DNA from: CALINB01 sp938045325
GTDB lineage: Bacteria > Pseudomonadota > Alphaproteobacteria > Rhodospirillales > CALINB01
DNA: 64,000 nt
Assembly: GCA_038114465.1 (NCBI GenBank)
Contig: JAYNQW010000003.1
Coordinates: 62,001-126,000, forward strand
Reading direction: 5' to 3'
In this document: one piece after another, positions 8,876 through 17,685 of the stretch
Numbering within the stretch: position 1 is the first letter of the stretch
How the letters are laid out: each line of letters starts with the position of its first letter
Position numbers and translations under genes: made by a program
Notes under the pieces: generated by a model
The model's input: only the letters and a program-made list of their open reading frames with translations
Told to the model about the DNA's origin: nothing
Databases searched by the model: none

Positions 8876-9943
8876 TTAATCCGAAATTTGGCCTTTAAGG
8901 CGCATGACGTAACCGATGACTTCGGCCACCGCCATATAATGTTCTTCGGGGATTTCTTCATCCAGGTCAACAGCCGCATATAGGGCCCGTGCGAGCGGCG
9001 GATTCTCGACAACCGGAATGTCGTTTTTCTCGGCAACATCGCGGATGCGATAGGCCACCTCATCCACGCCTTTCGCCAATAATTTAGGGGCCGGCATGGA
9101 ATCCATTTTGTATTCCAGCGCAACCGCATAGTGGGTTGGGTTGGTGATCACGACATCTGCATTGGGTACCGCGGCCATCATCCGCTGGCGGGCCCGCTCC
9201 ATTCTGAGCTGCCTGATTCGCGCCTTAACCTGAGGATCGCCTTCCTGCTGCTTGTACTCGTCCTTGACCTCCTGCTTGGTCATCTTCATCTGCTGATGGT
9301 TGCTGTATTTCTGATAGGCGAAGTCGAGGGCCGCGATCACGGTCATGACCGCAATGGTGCCGGCCATCAGCAACAGGACCGTCATGTGCATCCGGTCAAG
9401 GGTCTTGACCAATTCAAGGGTCGGCAGCAGTTCGATGTCCAGCATCATCGGCAACGCTAAGGCAAACGCGACAAGCCCGACCAATGACAATTTAAAAATA
9501 CCTTTAATGAATTCAATCAGGGCGCGCATGCCGAACACGCGTTTGAAGCCCTGGAGGATTGAGATTTTCCTGAGCTCCGGTTTAATTTTTTGCGGCGCCC
9601 ATAACAGGCCAACCTGCAAGGCGGTCGCGATAATGGCGGTGATCATAAAGACACCGAACACGGGCGCTAAGATGATGGCGAGATCCATCAACTGATCTGC
9701 AAAGAAGAAACGGACGTGGCGCGAGTCCATGCTGATGGCGTGAGGGGCAAGAATAAATTTCGAGAGTGAGAAGCTTAAATCGCGCATCAATTGCGGCGCG
9801 ATGCTGACGATCAGCAATGCCGCTGACAAAAGAATGAACCAGCTTTTGATTTCCTGGGAAATCGCCACTTGGCCCTTATCACGGGCCTGCTGGATTCGTT
9901 TTCCTGTCGGTTCTTCTGTTTTTGAAGCTTGATCTTCTGCCAC
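8876..9943 (-). CDS. flhB: Flagellar export switch protein FlhB
   Basis: Inner-membrane component of the flagellar type III export gate that switches substrate class from rod/hook to filament. 355 aa, normal length. The N-terminus (SKTEEPTGKRIQQARDKGQ) is the family signature, followed by four membrane helices (about 33-52, 85-112, 145-170, 187-207), a linker, and the autocleavage site NPTH at residues 268-271. The cytoplasmic C-domain ends at VIGYVMRLKG. A second, free copy of this C-domain is encoded at 17686. It lies between fliR and cckA on the minus strand. Confidence 0.97.
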   Translation of the reverse strand: MAEDQASKTEEPTGKRIQQARDKGQVAISQEIKSWFILLSAALLIVSIAPQLMRDLSFSLSKFILAPHAISMDSRHVRFFFADQLMDLAIILAPVFGVFMITAIIATALQVGLLWAPQKIKPELRKISILQGFKRVFGMRALIEFIKGIFKLSLVGLVAFALALPMMLDIELLPTLELVKTLDRMHMTVLLLMAGTIAVMTVIAALDFAYQKYSNHQQMKMTKQEVKDEYKQQEGDPQVKARIRQLRMERARQRMMAAVPNADVVITNPTHYAVALEYKMDSMPAPKLLAKGVDEVAYRIRDVAEKNDIPVVENPPLARALYAAVDLDEEIPEEHYMAVAEVIGYVMRLKGQISD

Positions 9944-9980
9944 GGGTTAACCGCTTTCCTTATGCCTTTAAGTTGTTGCG

Positions 9981-10742
9981 CTACGGGAGAAACAGCCCTT
10001 GGTATTTATCGTTAAAGAAGGTCATGAACGTCATCATGATGCCAGCAAACGTCACCATAAACACGGCCATTTGCAGCAGGATTTGCACCGGCAAGCCGAC
10101 GAAAAAGATCGGCAGGGTCGGCATCAAACGGTTCAGCAAACCAAGGCCGACATAATATGTAAGTGCTACGATGAGAAACGGGGCGGTCAATTGCAAACCG
10201 AGGTTAAAACTTTCACTGACCATTTTCGCCACCGTATCGGCGATATCGCCGTCGAATACGACTTGGCCTGGAATGAACGTGCTGTAACTCGCGAGCACGC
10301 CTTGCAGCAATGTGTGGTGAGTGTTGGTGACAAAAATCATCACAACACCGGCAGTGGTGAGAAAACCCGCCGTTAAAGCGCTTTGCGATTCGGCAATGGG
10401 GTCACGCACAAGGGCATTGGCAAGCGATGAAAACAACGCAATAAACGACCCCGCCGCCTGCAGGGCCGTAATCAGCACCATGCCGATGGTGCCGATAAAC
10501 GCGCCGACAAATATTTCACCGGCCAATAACAAGAACAACTCCGTCGGCGTAGGCGGTATCGCGGGCCAGGTGTGCTGCACCATTGGGATCGACACCAATG
10601 TAATTGCCAAGGCAATTGCGACACGCGCGCGCACGCTGATCCACGACGCGCTGAAACCGGGCAGCAAAATAATTGCCGAGCCCACACGGGCGAAAGTAAG
10701 AAAAAATCCGAAGGCGTTGATGGCAAGAAATTCGCGCAGCAT
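9981..10742 (-). CDS. fliR: Flagellar export gate protein FliR
   Basis: Integral membrane subunit of the export gate, forming the FliPQR core channel with FliP and FliQ. 253 aa with about six hydrophobic segments. The family features GEIFVGAFIGTIG and the LNRLMPTLPIFFVGLP motif in the C-terminal half are clear. ATG at 10742 starts 5 bases after the fliQ stop, so translation is probably coupled. flhB follows after 37 bases. Its partner FliP is in another operon in this window (18783). Confidence 0.96.
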   Translation of the reverse strand: MLREFLAINAFGFFLTFARVGSAIILLPGFSASWISVRARVAIALAITLVSIPMVQHTWPAIPPTPTELFLLLAGEIFVGAFIGTIGMVLITALQAAGSFIALFSSLANALVRDPIAESQSALTAGFLTTAGVVMIFVTNTHHTLLQGVLASYSTFIPGQVVFDGDIADTVAKMVSESFNLGLQLTAPFLIVALTYYVGLGLLNRLMPTLPIFFVGLPVQILLQMAVFMVTFAGIMMTFMTFFNDKYQGLFLP

Positions 10743-10747
10743 GGACG

Positions 10748-11014
10748 TTAGCCGAGCACCGCCATACGGTCAAAAAGTTTCCGGGCGAACTCGATGACGG
10801 TGGCCATCATGAACGGCAAAAACAAGATGACCGCGACGAAAATGATGAAAATTTTTGGAACGAATGTCAGGGTAATTTCCTGGATCGTCGTTAGGGCTTG
10901 AAATAGCGCAATGATGAGACCGACGACCAGACCCGCGATCATGATCGGGCCGGCAGTTAAGATAATTACCCACAATGCTTCTCGGCCCACTTCGATGACG
11001 GCAAGCTCGTTCAT
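10748..11014 (-). CDS. fliQ: Flagellar export gate protein FliQ
   Basis: Small export-gate subunit, 88 aa, with two membrane helices (about 15-38 and 50-74) separated by the conserved QALTTIQEITLTFVPK loop, which is the family signature. It packs with FliP and FliR at the centre of the basal body. It lies directly upstream of fliR (5-base gap) and downstream of fliE in the same minus-strand operon. Confidence 0.96.
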   Translation of the reverse strand: MNELAVIEVGREALWVIILTAGPIMIAGLVVGLIIALFQALTTIQEITLTFVPKIFIIFVAVILFLPFMMATVIEFARKLFDRMAVLG

Positions 11015-11048
11015 ATCAACCTTTGTCGTTTATGCCGCAAATTTCGGC

Positions 11049-11390
11049 TTACATCGGCATCCGCAGAATTTCTTTGTAGGCATCGATCACCTTGTCGCGG
11101 ATCGACACCACGGTTTGCAGCGTTAATTCGGCTTCGGCGACGGCGGTCACCACTTTGTTCAAGTCCGTACGGTCGGTAACACCTTTTAACGCTTGTTGCT
11201 CACCCGTCTGACCAATTTTCTTGGCCTGTAACAGCGCGCTTTTCACCAGATCGGAAAATTCACCACTCGCACCAACGGCCCGCTGCGTTTCGTTCGCGGC
11301 ACCGCCTAAATTGTTTGAGACAACACTGGTTTTAACGGCACTTTGATAAGCTTGTGCGGCTTTTGTCGCCGCGATTGTCGGATCGGCCAT
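11049..11390 (-). CDS. fliE: Flagellar hook-basal body protein FliE
   Basis: Rod adaptor between the MS ring/export gate and the proximal rod, 113 aa. The C-terminal half carries the family pattern: LQTVVSIRDKVIDAYKEI followed by a short LRMPM tail. The N-terminal half is Ala-rich and helical. It is placed flgB-flgC-fliE-fliQ as in many alphaproteobacteria; the protein is exported through the gate encoded by the next genes. Confidence 0.95.
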   Translation of the reverse strand: MADPTIAATKAAQAYQSAVKTSVVSNNLGGAANETQRAVGASGEFSDLVKSALLQAKKIGQTGEQQALKGVTDRTDLNKVVTAVAEAELTLQTVVSIRDKVIDAYKEILRMPM

Positions 11391-11415
11391 GGCCTACTCC
11401 CCACAGTTGGCTAGG

Positions 11416-11826
11416 TTATTTCAAAATTTCAATGGCGGCCTCGAGCATCCCTTTCGATGACCGGATCGCCGTCACGTTGGCCTCGTAAGACCGTTGCGCC
11501 TCTTTCATATCCATCATTTCGACAATCGATTTCACATTTGGCGTGAGCACATAACCCTCGCCGTCGGCAGCCGGATGATTGGGGTCGAATTTTTTGCCGA
11601 ACGTCGACATATCTGGACGGATTTTATCGACACGAACCGTATCCAAACCGAGGCGGCGGTCCAGTTCGTTCTTAAAGATGATGACTTTGCGGCGGTACGG
11701 TGTGCCGTTCGGCGTTTGCGCCAATGAATCGGCGTTCGCAATGTTTTCGGCAATGACCCGCAAGCGCGCGCCTTGAACTTTCATGCCCGCGGCCGAGATA
11801 GCCATGGTTTTCAACAAATCAGCCAT
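11416..11826 (-). CDS. flgC: Flagellar proximal rod protein FlgC
   Basis: Proximal rod subunit, 136 aa, normal length. The N-terminus contains the rod/hook signature (AAGMKVQGARLRVIAENIANA) and the FlgC-specific PNGTPYRRK; the C-terminus ends with the helical SYEANVTAIRSSKGMLEAA, which forms the D0 coiled coil with the N-terminus. It starts 22 bases after flgB and is followed by fliE. A ribosome site (GGGGGAACCC) precedes the ATG. Confidence 0.96.
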   Translation of the reverse strand: MADLLKTMAISAAGMKVQGARLRVIAENIANADSLAQTPNGTPYRRKVIIFKNELDRRLGLDTVRVDKIRPDMSTFGKKFDPNHPAADGEGYVLTPNVKSIVEMMDMKEAQRSYEANVTAIRSSKGMLEAAIEILK

Positions 11827-11848
11827 TGGGTTCCCCCTTCGTTAAGAC

Positions 11849-12253
11849 CTATCGGCGGCCGAGTGCCGTGCGAAACATCCCGAGATGCTTCTTGTACAGC
11901 TCAGTCGTGATTTTATGCTTGGTACTGGTTTCGCCGACTTTGTGCATCTGTTCTTCAAGAACAACGGCATTGCCGCCAGGCATGGTCTCATAGGGCTTGC
12001 GATCTTTCTCGGCAGCAAAATCACGAATGCGCTTACGCCGGCCACCGAGGTGATCGGGATTTTTGACATCCATGTTGAGCTGCATGGTTTCGCGGCGGAT
12101 CAGTTCCTTAAACTTAAACTTCTTAAGGTCCTTTGCCCGGTAACCGGGCGTATCCGCATTCGAAATATTTTGCGCGAGAAGCTCTTGGCGTTGGTTGAGC
12201 CAATCCATCTTCTTCTTCGAAACCGCAAAGAGGGTGATTTTCGATAAGTCCAT
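11849..12253 (-). CDS. flgB: Flagellar proximal rod protein FlgB
   Basis: First gene of the minus-strand rod/export operon. 134 aa from the ATG at 12253 (protein MDLSKITLFAVSK); an upstream in-frame extension to 12295 is possible but adds 14 residues that no FlgB is expected to have. The signature NISNADTPGYRAKDLKKF is present, and the C-terminal TTELYKKHLGMFRTALGR is the usual D0 helix. FlgB binds FliE and FlgC in the rod. No clear sigma-54 site was found upstream. Confidence 0.94.
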   Translation of the reverse strand: MDLSKITLFAVSKKKMDWLNQRQELLAQNISNADTPGYRAKDLKKFKFKELIRRETMQLNMDVKNPDHLGGRRKRIRDFAAEKDRKPYETMPGGNAVVLEEQMHKVGETSTKHKITTELYKKHLGMFRTALGRR

Positions 12254-12481
12254 AACGTCCACACCTGCCTTCCACAAAAGGCGTAATATTCCCACGAGGC
12301 TGAGTATGGGTGGCCATTCTTAACAATCCATGAATCGGGCCGGCTCCCGACATAAATAAATAAGCCATTGAAGTTAATGGGTTTTTTTGCAATTCGTTAA
12401 ATCCGTCATGGCACCGTCAGGGGATCGGCACTAGGATTATGCTGATTGCAGTCAGGCAGGCTTCAAAAGGGAGTGACGCGC

Positions 12482-13360
12482 ATGACAATAAACCGGCTCT
12501 TAATAACCGTACTTCTCGCGAGCATAGTGAGCCTTGGCCTACCCCCTCTCCTGCCGGCCCCGGTACTTTCGGACGGTTTGGCGCAAAAACGACCGCAAAG
12601 CCGGGTTTGCGCGCTAGGGCTCGTGAATAAGGCACCCCACATACAACTCGCCGCGGCGGGCATTTTACCCGTGCCCAAACGCCATGTGCGCATCACTTTC
12701 GTCGGTCACTCGACCATGCTGATCGAAAGTCCGCAAGGTGTGTCGGTTGCAACTGATTACAACGGTTTTGTTAAGCCGGCTAAGTGGCCGGACATCGTGA
12801 CGATGAATAATTCTCACGAAACCCATTTCACGGAATCAATTGACCCTCGGATTAAATTCGTCTTACGGGGCTGGGACCCGAACTTCGGAATTGCACGGCA
12901 CGATATCAAAGTGAAAGACATGCGGGTTTATAACGTGCCGACGAACTTCACGATATGGGACGGCAAAAAAATAAACCAAAACTCGATTTTTATTATCGAA
13001 ACGGCACAGCTGTGTCTCGCCCATGTCGGCCATCTGCATCATGTACTGACGGACAACCAAACAATCAAAGTCGGACGGATTGACATTTTGTTTTTGCCGA
13101 TCGACGGTGCTTATACGATGAGCTATGAAGAAGCCGGCACGGTCATCGCTAAGGTTCGCCCGAAAATCGTGATCCCGATGCATTTTTTCGGTCTCGACGA
13201 AGGCAACATGTTTACTCGAACCCTCAAAGGGGCCTACCCGATCAAGTATTTGAAACGCACGTCGATCATGTTGAACCGAAAGGATCTGCCGAAGTCGACC
13301 GAGATTTGGTTTTTGCGCGAAATTTTAACCGGCAGTTTAGGCTTCGGCGGCGAAGACTAA
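12482..13360 (+). CDS. Exported MBL-fold metallo-hydrolase (UlaG-like)
   Basis: Metallo-beta-lactamase fold protein, 292 aa from ATG 12482, chosen for the AAGGGAGTG site just upstream rather than the longer frame from 12446. A signal peptide is likely (LLITVLLASIVSLGL, then a Pro-rich stretch). The fold features are ITFVGHSTMLIES, the metal-ligand loop NNSHETHF in place of the usual HxHxDH, a GHLHH, and PMHFFG near the C-terminus. The loop keeps two His but departs from the standard set, so activity is uncertain. It ends 3 bases from a convergent gene. Confidence 0.8.
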   Translation: MTINRLLITVLLASIVSLGLPPLLPAPVLSDGLAQKRPQSRVCALGLVNKAPHIQLAAAGILPVPKRHVRITFVGHSTMLIESPQGVSVATDYNGFVKPAKWPDIVTMNNSHETHFTESIDPRIKFVLRGWDPNFGIARHDIKVKDMRVYNVPTNFTIWDGKKINQNSIFIIETAQLCLAHVGHLHHVLTDNQTIKVGRIDILFLPIDGAYTMSYEEAGTVIAKVRPKIVIPMHFFGLDEGNMFTRTLKGAYPIKYLKRTSIMLNRKDLPKSTEIWFLREILTGSLGFGGED

Positions 13361-13363
13361 CGA

Positions 13364-14236
13364 TTATCGTTCGAGTGCGTATTTCTGCTCAAGTTCCTGC
13401 ACGGCGGGCAAACCAAGAATATCATTGTAATCACCGTAAGGCGCTAAAGCATCCATCGTGCCGCCGAGATGGCCGTCTTCCTTGATCGCTTTATAGAGGT
13501 TCCGCACTGCCGGAATAATCGCCATCACGACCGCAGTCGGAAAGATTGCGAGTTTTACGCCCGCCTCTTCCAAATCAGCTGGCGGCACCACCGGCGTTTT
13601 ACCGCTGCTATCAAGCACGGCAACCTGGGGCAAGCCGATTTCCTTGACCTTGGCGACTTGCTCCAGCGTGATCGGCGGCGGCAGCATCACCATATCGGCC
13701 CCCGCTTCCTTGAAAGACTGCAAACGCTCATAGGCCGCTTCGAAACCGTCCACGGGGACTGCATCAGTCCGCGCTATCACGAGAAAATCCTCATCGGTCC
13801 GGGCATCGACGGCCGCCTTGATCTTGCTTGCCATCTCTTCCTTCGAGACAAGAACCTTACCAGCAAAATGACCGCATTTTTTCGGCGATGCCTGATCTTC
13901 AAAATGAATACCGGCGACATTCGCGCGCTCATACATTTGGATCGCCCGGCGCACGTTCAACGCATTGCCGTAACCGTTGTCACCATCGACCACCAATGGC
14001 AGTTCGACCGCATCGGCGATACGCCCGGCATGGTCCGCCATCTCACCGATGGTCAACAATCCCACATCAGGCGTGCCGAGGCGCACGGCCGTGGTCGCGT
14101 TACCGCCCATATATACCATGTCGAACCCAGCCTCCGCGGCAAGCCGGGCCGTAAACGGATCGATCACGCCGGGCCCGAGCACGACGCCAGGTTTTTTGAG
14201 TAATGATCGCATTTGCGTCGTTGGCCTATGGGGCAT
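13364..14236 (-). CDS. Isocitrate lyase/PEP mutase family enzyme
   Basis: TIM-barrel C-C or P-C lyase of the PEP mutase/isocitrate lyase superfamily, 290 aa. The start is ATG 14236 because GAGGAG lies six bases upstream; an upstream ATG (14254) would place that ribosome site inside the gene. Motifs are VYMGGNATTA, VVDGDNGYGNALNV (metal-binding loop), IHFEDQASPKKCGH (catalytic loop with KKCGH), and a C-terminal helix bundle. The relatives are oxaloacetate decarboxylase, 2-methylisocitrate lyase and carboxyphosphonoenolpyruvate mutase; GDNGYG resembles the oxaloacetate decarboxylase branch, but the substrate is not certain. Confidence 0.85.
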   Translation of the reverse strand: MPHRPTTQMRSLLKKPGVVLGPGVIDPFTARLAAEAGFDMVYMGGNATTAVRLGTPDVGLLTIGEMADHAGRIADAVELPLVVDGDNGYGNALNVRRAIQMYERANVAGIHFEDQASPKKCGHFAGKVLVSKEEMASKIKAAVDARTDEDFLVIARTDAVPVDGFEAAYERLQSFKEAGADMVMLPPPITLEQVAKVKEIGLPQVAVLDSSGKTPVVPPADLEEAGVKLAIFPTAVVMAIIPAVRNLYKAIKEDGHLGGTMDALAPYGDYNDILGLPAVQELEQKYALER

Positions 14237-14554
14237 GTCACACTCCTCGTTCATAATTGTTAACTCAGTTCGTTAATACACAATCCTGAGCACCTTGCGA
14301 GCACAGCTTATACCAGGGATACAAAAAAATGCTTGAATCGCAATAACATCTACCTAACCCCCTGATTAAAACCAAATAATTAATGCGCGCCAGGCCTGTT
14401 TATCTTATAGTTATCAGACTTGGTCCGCATCTCTGCGGTGTACCTGGGCGGTTCCATACTGTCATACGGCGTTACCCATACTATGCGAAACCAAGACTTA
14501 AACACGTCCTGGCGATGTGGGACGTGAAAGACGACGTTTAAGGAAGGAGTGACT
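14237..14554. other. Divergent intergenic region upstream of the cold-shock gene
   Basis: 318 bases with no convincing gene. The part next to the ICL-family gene is AT-rich and holds its ribosome site. Nearer the cold-shock gene there is a perfect hairpin, CCGCA-TCTC-TGCGG at 14425-14438, and a purine-rich AGGAAGGAG ribosome site at 14541-14549. The length before the cold-shock gene would fit the long structured leader typical of cspA-type mRNAs (inference). Confidence 0.35.
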
Positions 14555-14764
14555 ATGCCGACAGGCACCGTGAAGTGGTTCAACACGACGAAAGGTTTCG
14601 GTTTTATCGAACCAGAAGACGGCGGCAATGATGCCTTTGTCCATATTTCTGCTGTTGAACGCGCAGGATTACAAAAGCTTGCAGAAGGCCAAAAGGTCCA
14701 ATACGAGCTCTCACCAGGGCGTGATGGACGGTCTTGTGCCGAAAATTTGGTTATTGTTGAATAA
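14555..14764 (+). CDS. Cold-shock domain protein (CspA family)
   Basis: Single-stranded nucleic-acid chaperone, 69 aa, a five-stranded OB fold. RNP1-like KGFGFIEP and RNP2-like DAFVHIS are both present, with the start motif TGTVKWFN. ATG 14555 is used because AGGAAGGAG lies just upstream; the GTG at 14549 overlaps that site. A small hairpin (CAGGA/TCCTG, 14777-14791) follows the stop but lacks a T-run. It is followed on the same strand by a CxxC protein. Confidence 0.95.
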   Translation: MPTGTVKWFNTTKGFGFIEPEDGGNDAFVHISAVERAGLQKLAEGQKVQYELSPGRDGRSCAENLVIVE

Positions 14765-14896
14765 ATAAAAACGGTTCAGGACACGATCCTGCACTTCCAA
14801 CGAATAGCCTACAGTGAACTGCACGAATTCCACCATCGTGCAAAAAGGAACTTTTGTTCCCAAAATAAAAACGACAATTTCTGGGGAGGACGACTG

Positions 14897-15100
14897 ATGA
14901 CAAAAGCGGGTAAGCATAAAGCCGGCAAACATAAAAAACCGGCCTCTATTCGCAAAAGCGATAAAAAAGAACGAAATTGCTTAATGTGTCAGGACCCATT
15001 CATGAGCGAATGGTCCGGTGAACGGGTCTGCCGCAAATGCAAATCAAAAAGCGAATGGCGTAGCGGGACCTTATGGTCATCTGAAGTTCACCTTCCTTAA
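14897..15100 (+). CDS. Small Lys-rich protein with two CxxC motifs
   Basis: 67 aa. The first 26 residues are very basic and repetitive (AGKHKAGKHKK), followed by two CxxC pairs, Cys28/Cys31 and Cys45/Cys48, spaced like a zinc ribbon. The ribosome site GGGGAGGAC supports the start. No family name is recognised; the layout suggests a nucleic-acid-binding zinc protein. It lies 132 bases after the cold-shock gene on the same strand and may be an independent transcript. Confidence 0.6.
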   Translation: MTKAGKHKAGKHKKPASIRKSDKKERNCLMCQDPFMSEWSGERVCRKCKSKSEWRSGTLWSSEVHLP

Positions 15101-15244
15101 GAAGCTCACCTCCCTTAAACATGAATACCTAAAAGTGTAAGTTTTAGCACAGCCATTTAAAGCATAACCGCATCGCCGAGGATTGCCCTTTATTATTCTC
15201 ACGGTGTTTTAAACAACCGAAGTGAATAATCGAGGAGCGTTTCC

Positions 15245-15673
15245 ATGACTCAAGCCAAATCCGGCGATACCGTTCTATTTCATTTTACCGGCTCATTAAC
15301 CGACGGCACCGTCTTTGCCAGTTCGGAAGGGCAAGACCCGATGTCGATCACACTCGGCACCGGCGGCATTTTGCCAGATATCGATGCCGCTCTCGTCGGT
15401 ATGGCCGCCGGCGATAAAGCAACCGTTGATATCACGGCGGACAATGCTTACGGCCAGCACCAGCAAGAAATGATCTATGAAGTCGGCCGCGATAAATTTC
15501 CGCCCGACCTCGATCTGCAGCCGGGCATGGCGCTTGAAGCCGCGACACCTGAAGGTCAGCCGTTGATGATCACCATCGTCTCCGTTGCCGAAGAGACCGT
15601 CACGGTAGACGAGAACCACCCCCTGGCCGGCCAGGACCTTAAATTTGAGATTGAGTTAGTCGAAATCTCTTAG
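15245..15673 (+). CDS. FKBP-type peptidyl-prolyl isomerase (SlyD-like)
   Basis: 142 aa prolyl isomerase/chaperone. The FKBP domain (DTVLFHFTGSLTDGTVFASS) is followed by the insert-in-flap region (residues about 75-120) that distinguishes SlyD-type proteins. DNAYGQHQQEMI and a short C-terminus without the His-rich metal tail of E. coli SlyD are seen. Cytoplasmic, no signal peptide. The ribosome site GAGGAGCG fixes the start. It is a single gene with intergenic spaces on both sides. Confidence 0.88.
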   Translation: MTQAKSGDTVLFHFTGSLTDGTVFASSEGQDPMSITLGTGGILPDIDAALVGMAAGDKATVDITADNAYGQHQQEMIYEVGRDKFPPDLDLQPGMALEAATPEGQPLMITIVSVAEETVTVDENHPLAGQDLKFEIELVEIS

Positions 15674-15901
15674 CCGCAAAACCGCACAATGGATAACCCC
15701 CTCGAGCCCAATTTCTGGGCATCGAACGAATTATCGTGACAAAAGCCTGCCTCAATTGATCAAAATCAAACTATCGGGAGAAATCCGGAATAAGCTCAAT
15801 TGTGCCTAATCGGCAAGCCCATTACGTAAAAACCCTAATTTTCATCACTCGCCAAACTAGGTAAATCAAAAGTGATTTGAAGGCAATTTCAAGGTGTCAA
15901 A

Positions 15902-16423
15902 ATGAAGTTTTCAGGCGAAGAAGTCTTTTTTAACCGAGACGATCTGATTGTCAGCAAAACAGATTCCAAGGGCGTCCTCACCTATGCCGATCATACGTTT
16001 TTAGAGGTCGCAGGGTATGAAGAAAACGAGTGCATCGGCCAACAACATAATATTATCCGCAATCCAAATATGCCGAGGGCTGTCTTTAAGTTGCTGTGGT
16101 CGACTATCCAACAAGAAAAAGAAATATTTGCCTACGTTGTAAATTCGACGAAAAACGGCGGGCATTATTAGGTGGTTGCTCACGTGACACCAAGCCGGGT
16201 AAATGGCGAAATTGTTGGATACCACTCAACGCGCCGGGTTCCAAACCCGGAAACGATCAAGAACGTCATCATTCCGCTTTATGACAAGCTCAATACGATT
16301 GAGAAGGAAAATTCGAGCAAAAAGGACGGACTCGAAGAGTCGGTCGGCGCGTTGCAGGGAATTCTGGCGGAAAAAGGCGTCAGTTACGATGAATTTATGT
16401 CTAGTTTGATGAGGAATGACTGA
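15902..16423 (+). pseudogene. Aer-like PAS sensor gene with an internal TAG in place of Trp
   Basis: From ATG 15902 the frame encodes an Aer-type PAS domain (FFNRDDLIVSKTDSKG, then HNIIRNPNMPR, typical of flavin-PAS energy sensors). At 16169-16171 it meets TAG exactly where PAS relatives have the Trp of YWV.AHVTPS; the following codons continue VVAHVTPS and keep the frame open to TGA 16421-16423. A TGG to TAG change would restore a 173-aa protein. The rest (GEIVGYHSTRRVPNP, then a helix) is normal. Its end overlaps the chemoreceptor gene by 8 bases, so the two would form a split Aer-like receptor. If translated, the fragment stops at residue 89. Confidence 0.7.
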
Positions 16424-17546
16424 TATGTTTGGTCGCAATAATAAGGTGACAGGTGGTACGGCGGTCCGACCCGAGAAGATTGACGAGATCCTTCGTGTCG
16501 CGGATGACATCTGCCAGGGGAATTTCGAATCCCGGATCAAAGAAATCCCTCAAGAAGAAGGCGTCGAGCGTGACTTGTGCCTTAAGATCAATGAAATGAT
16601 CGACAGGTCGGACGCTTATGTACGCGAGTCAACCGCCTGTCTTGGCTTTATCGCGCAAAATCAGTATTTCCGGCGCATTGCGGAACACGGCATGCTTGGC
16701 GCGTACGGAGAAGCCTCGCGCGCCATTAATGCCGCCGCTGATGGTGTTGAAATAAAAATGACCAAATTCGGTGAAATGGTCGGCACCATTACAGAAGCCT
16801 CACAGAAGCTTGATACAAGTGCGCATGCCTTGGGTGAATCTGCAAGCCATGCTAGCGAAAGGTCCACGTCGGTTTCCGCCGCTGCTGAAGAAGCAGGCGT
16901 TAACACCCAAACTGTTGCCGCTTCCGTTGAACAGCTGAATGCTTCGATCAAGGAAATTAATCAACAAGTCACGCATTCTGCCGGACTCGCTCGAGAAGCT
17001 GTTGATGGATCGGAAAAGGCCAATGAATTGGTCAATGGACTATCCGAAGTATCAAAAGAGATTGAGACCGTCGTTAATCTTATTAATGACATCTCCAGCC
17101 AAACAAATCTGCTCGCTTTAAATGCAACCATCGAAGCCGCCAGGGCCGGTGAAGCCGGCAAAGGATTTGCTGTCGTGGCTTCTGAGGTAAAAAGTCTCGC
17201 CAATCAAACAGAGTCGGCAACAAATGATATTAAGTCACAGGTTGAGCAAATTCAAAATGCCACTGACGGTGCCGTTCAATCGATTGGAGACATTGGCAAA
17301 AAAATTGCTTCGTTTAACGAGTCCTCTGGGGCCATCGCAGCTGCCATCGAAGAGCAAAGCGCTGCAACGCAAGAAATTGCCCGCAGTGTCCAGGAGGCAT
17401 CCAACGGGGTTACCAAAGTGACGTCGAGTATTACCGAGGTTAACACCAACGTCACGCAGGTGAGCGAGGTTTCGAATGAAGTCCTGGCGGTCGCCAGCGA
17501 CTTAGCGCAACAGGCAAAAGCCTTATCGGAAGTCCTGAACAGTTAA
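16416..17546 (+). CDS. Soluble methyl-accepting chemotaxis protein
   Basis: 376 aa chemoreceptor signalling protein without membrane segments, so cytoplasmic. The N-terminal 100 residues are a small helical module (ILRVADDICQGNFESRI, HAMP-like), followed by a long coiled coil whose hairpin tip carries the invariant NLLALNATIEAARAGEAGKG and FAVVASEVKSLA, which binds CheA/CheW. ATG 16416 overlaps the upstream PAS gene by 8 bases; an ATG at 16425 is the alternative. Translational overlap with the PAS gene suggests it originally took its input from that protein, which is now interrupted by a TAG. Confidence 0.93.
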   Translation: MTDMFGRNNKVTGGTAVRPEKIDEILRVADDICQGNFESRIKEIPQEEGVERDLCLKINEMIDRSDAYVRESTACLGFIAQNQYFRRIAEHGMLGAYGEASRAINAAADGVEIKMTKFGEMVGTITEASQKLDTSAHALGESASHASERSTSVSAAAEEAGVNTQTVAASVEQLNASIKEINQQVTHSAGLAREAVDGSEKANELVNGLSEVSKEIETVVNLINDISSQTNLLALNATIEAARAGEAGKGFAVVASEVKSLANQTESATNDIKSQVEQIQNATDGAVQSIGDIGKKIASFNESSGAIAAAIEEQSAATQEIARSVQEASNGVTKVTSSITEVNTNVTQVSEVSNEVLAVASDLAQQAKALSEVLNS

Positions 17547-17685
17547 CGCAGCCAAAGCAGTTCCACAAAAGCATTGATTTGGCGGAAAACCGGGCTTTTG
17601 CCTGCGTTATGCACAGTCTCGCCTAAGCCAAATTATGAATTTGTTAAGCTTGTTCGATCACAGTGGCCCCTGTGGTTGAAGACGG

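Noticed and set aside
14847..14860. GGAAC-TTTT-GTTCC hairpin as a terminator
   Set aside because: The T-run follows the stem only on the minus strand, where there is no gene ending.
2944..16171. Genome-wide amber (TAG) reassignment suggested by two internal TAG codons
   Set aside because: TAG ends at least ten other well-supported genes here (for example 5315, cckA at 6251, flgF at 31005, flgH at 34496, flgE at 42510, 63992), so general suppression is unlikely; two independent mutations fit better.
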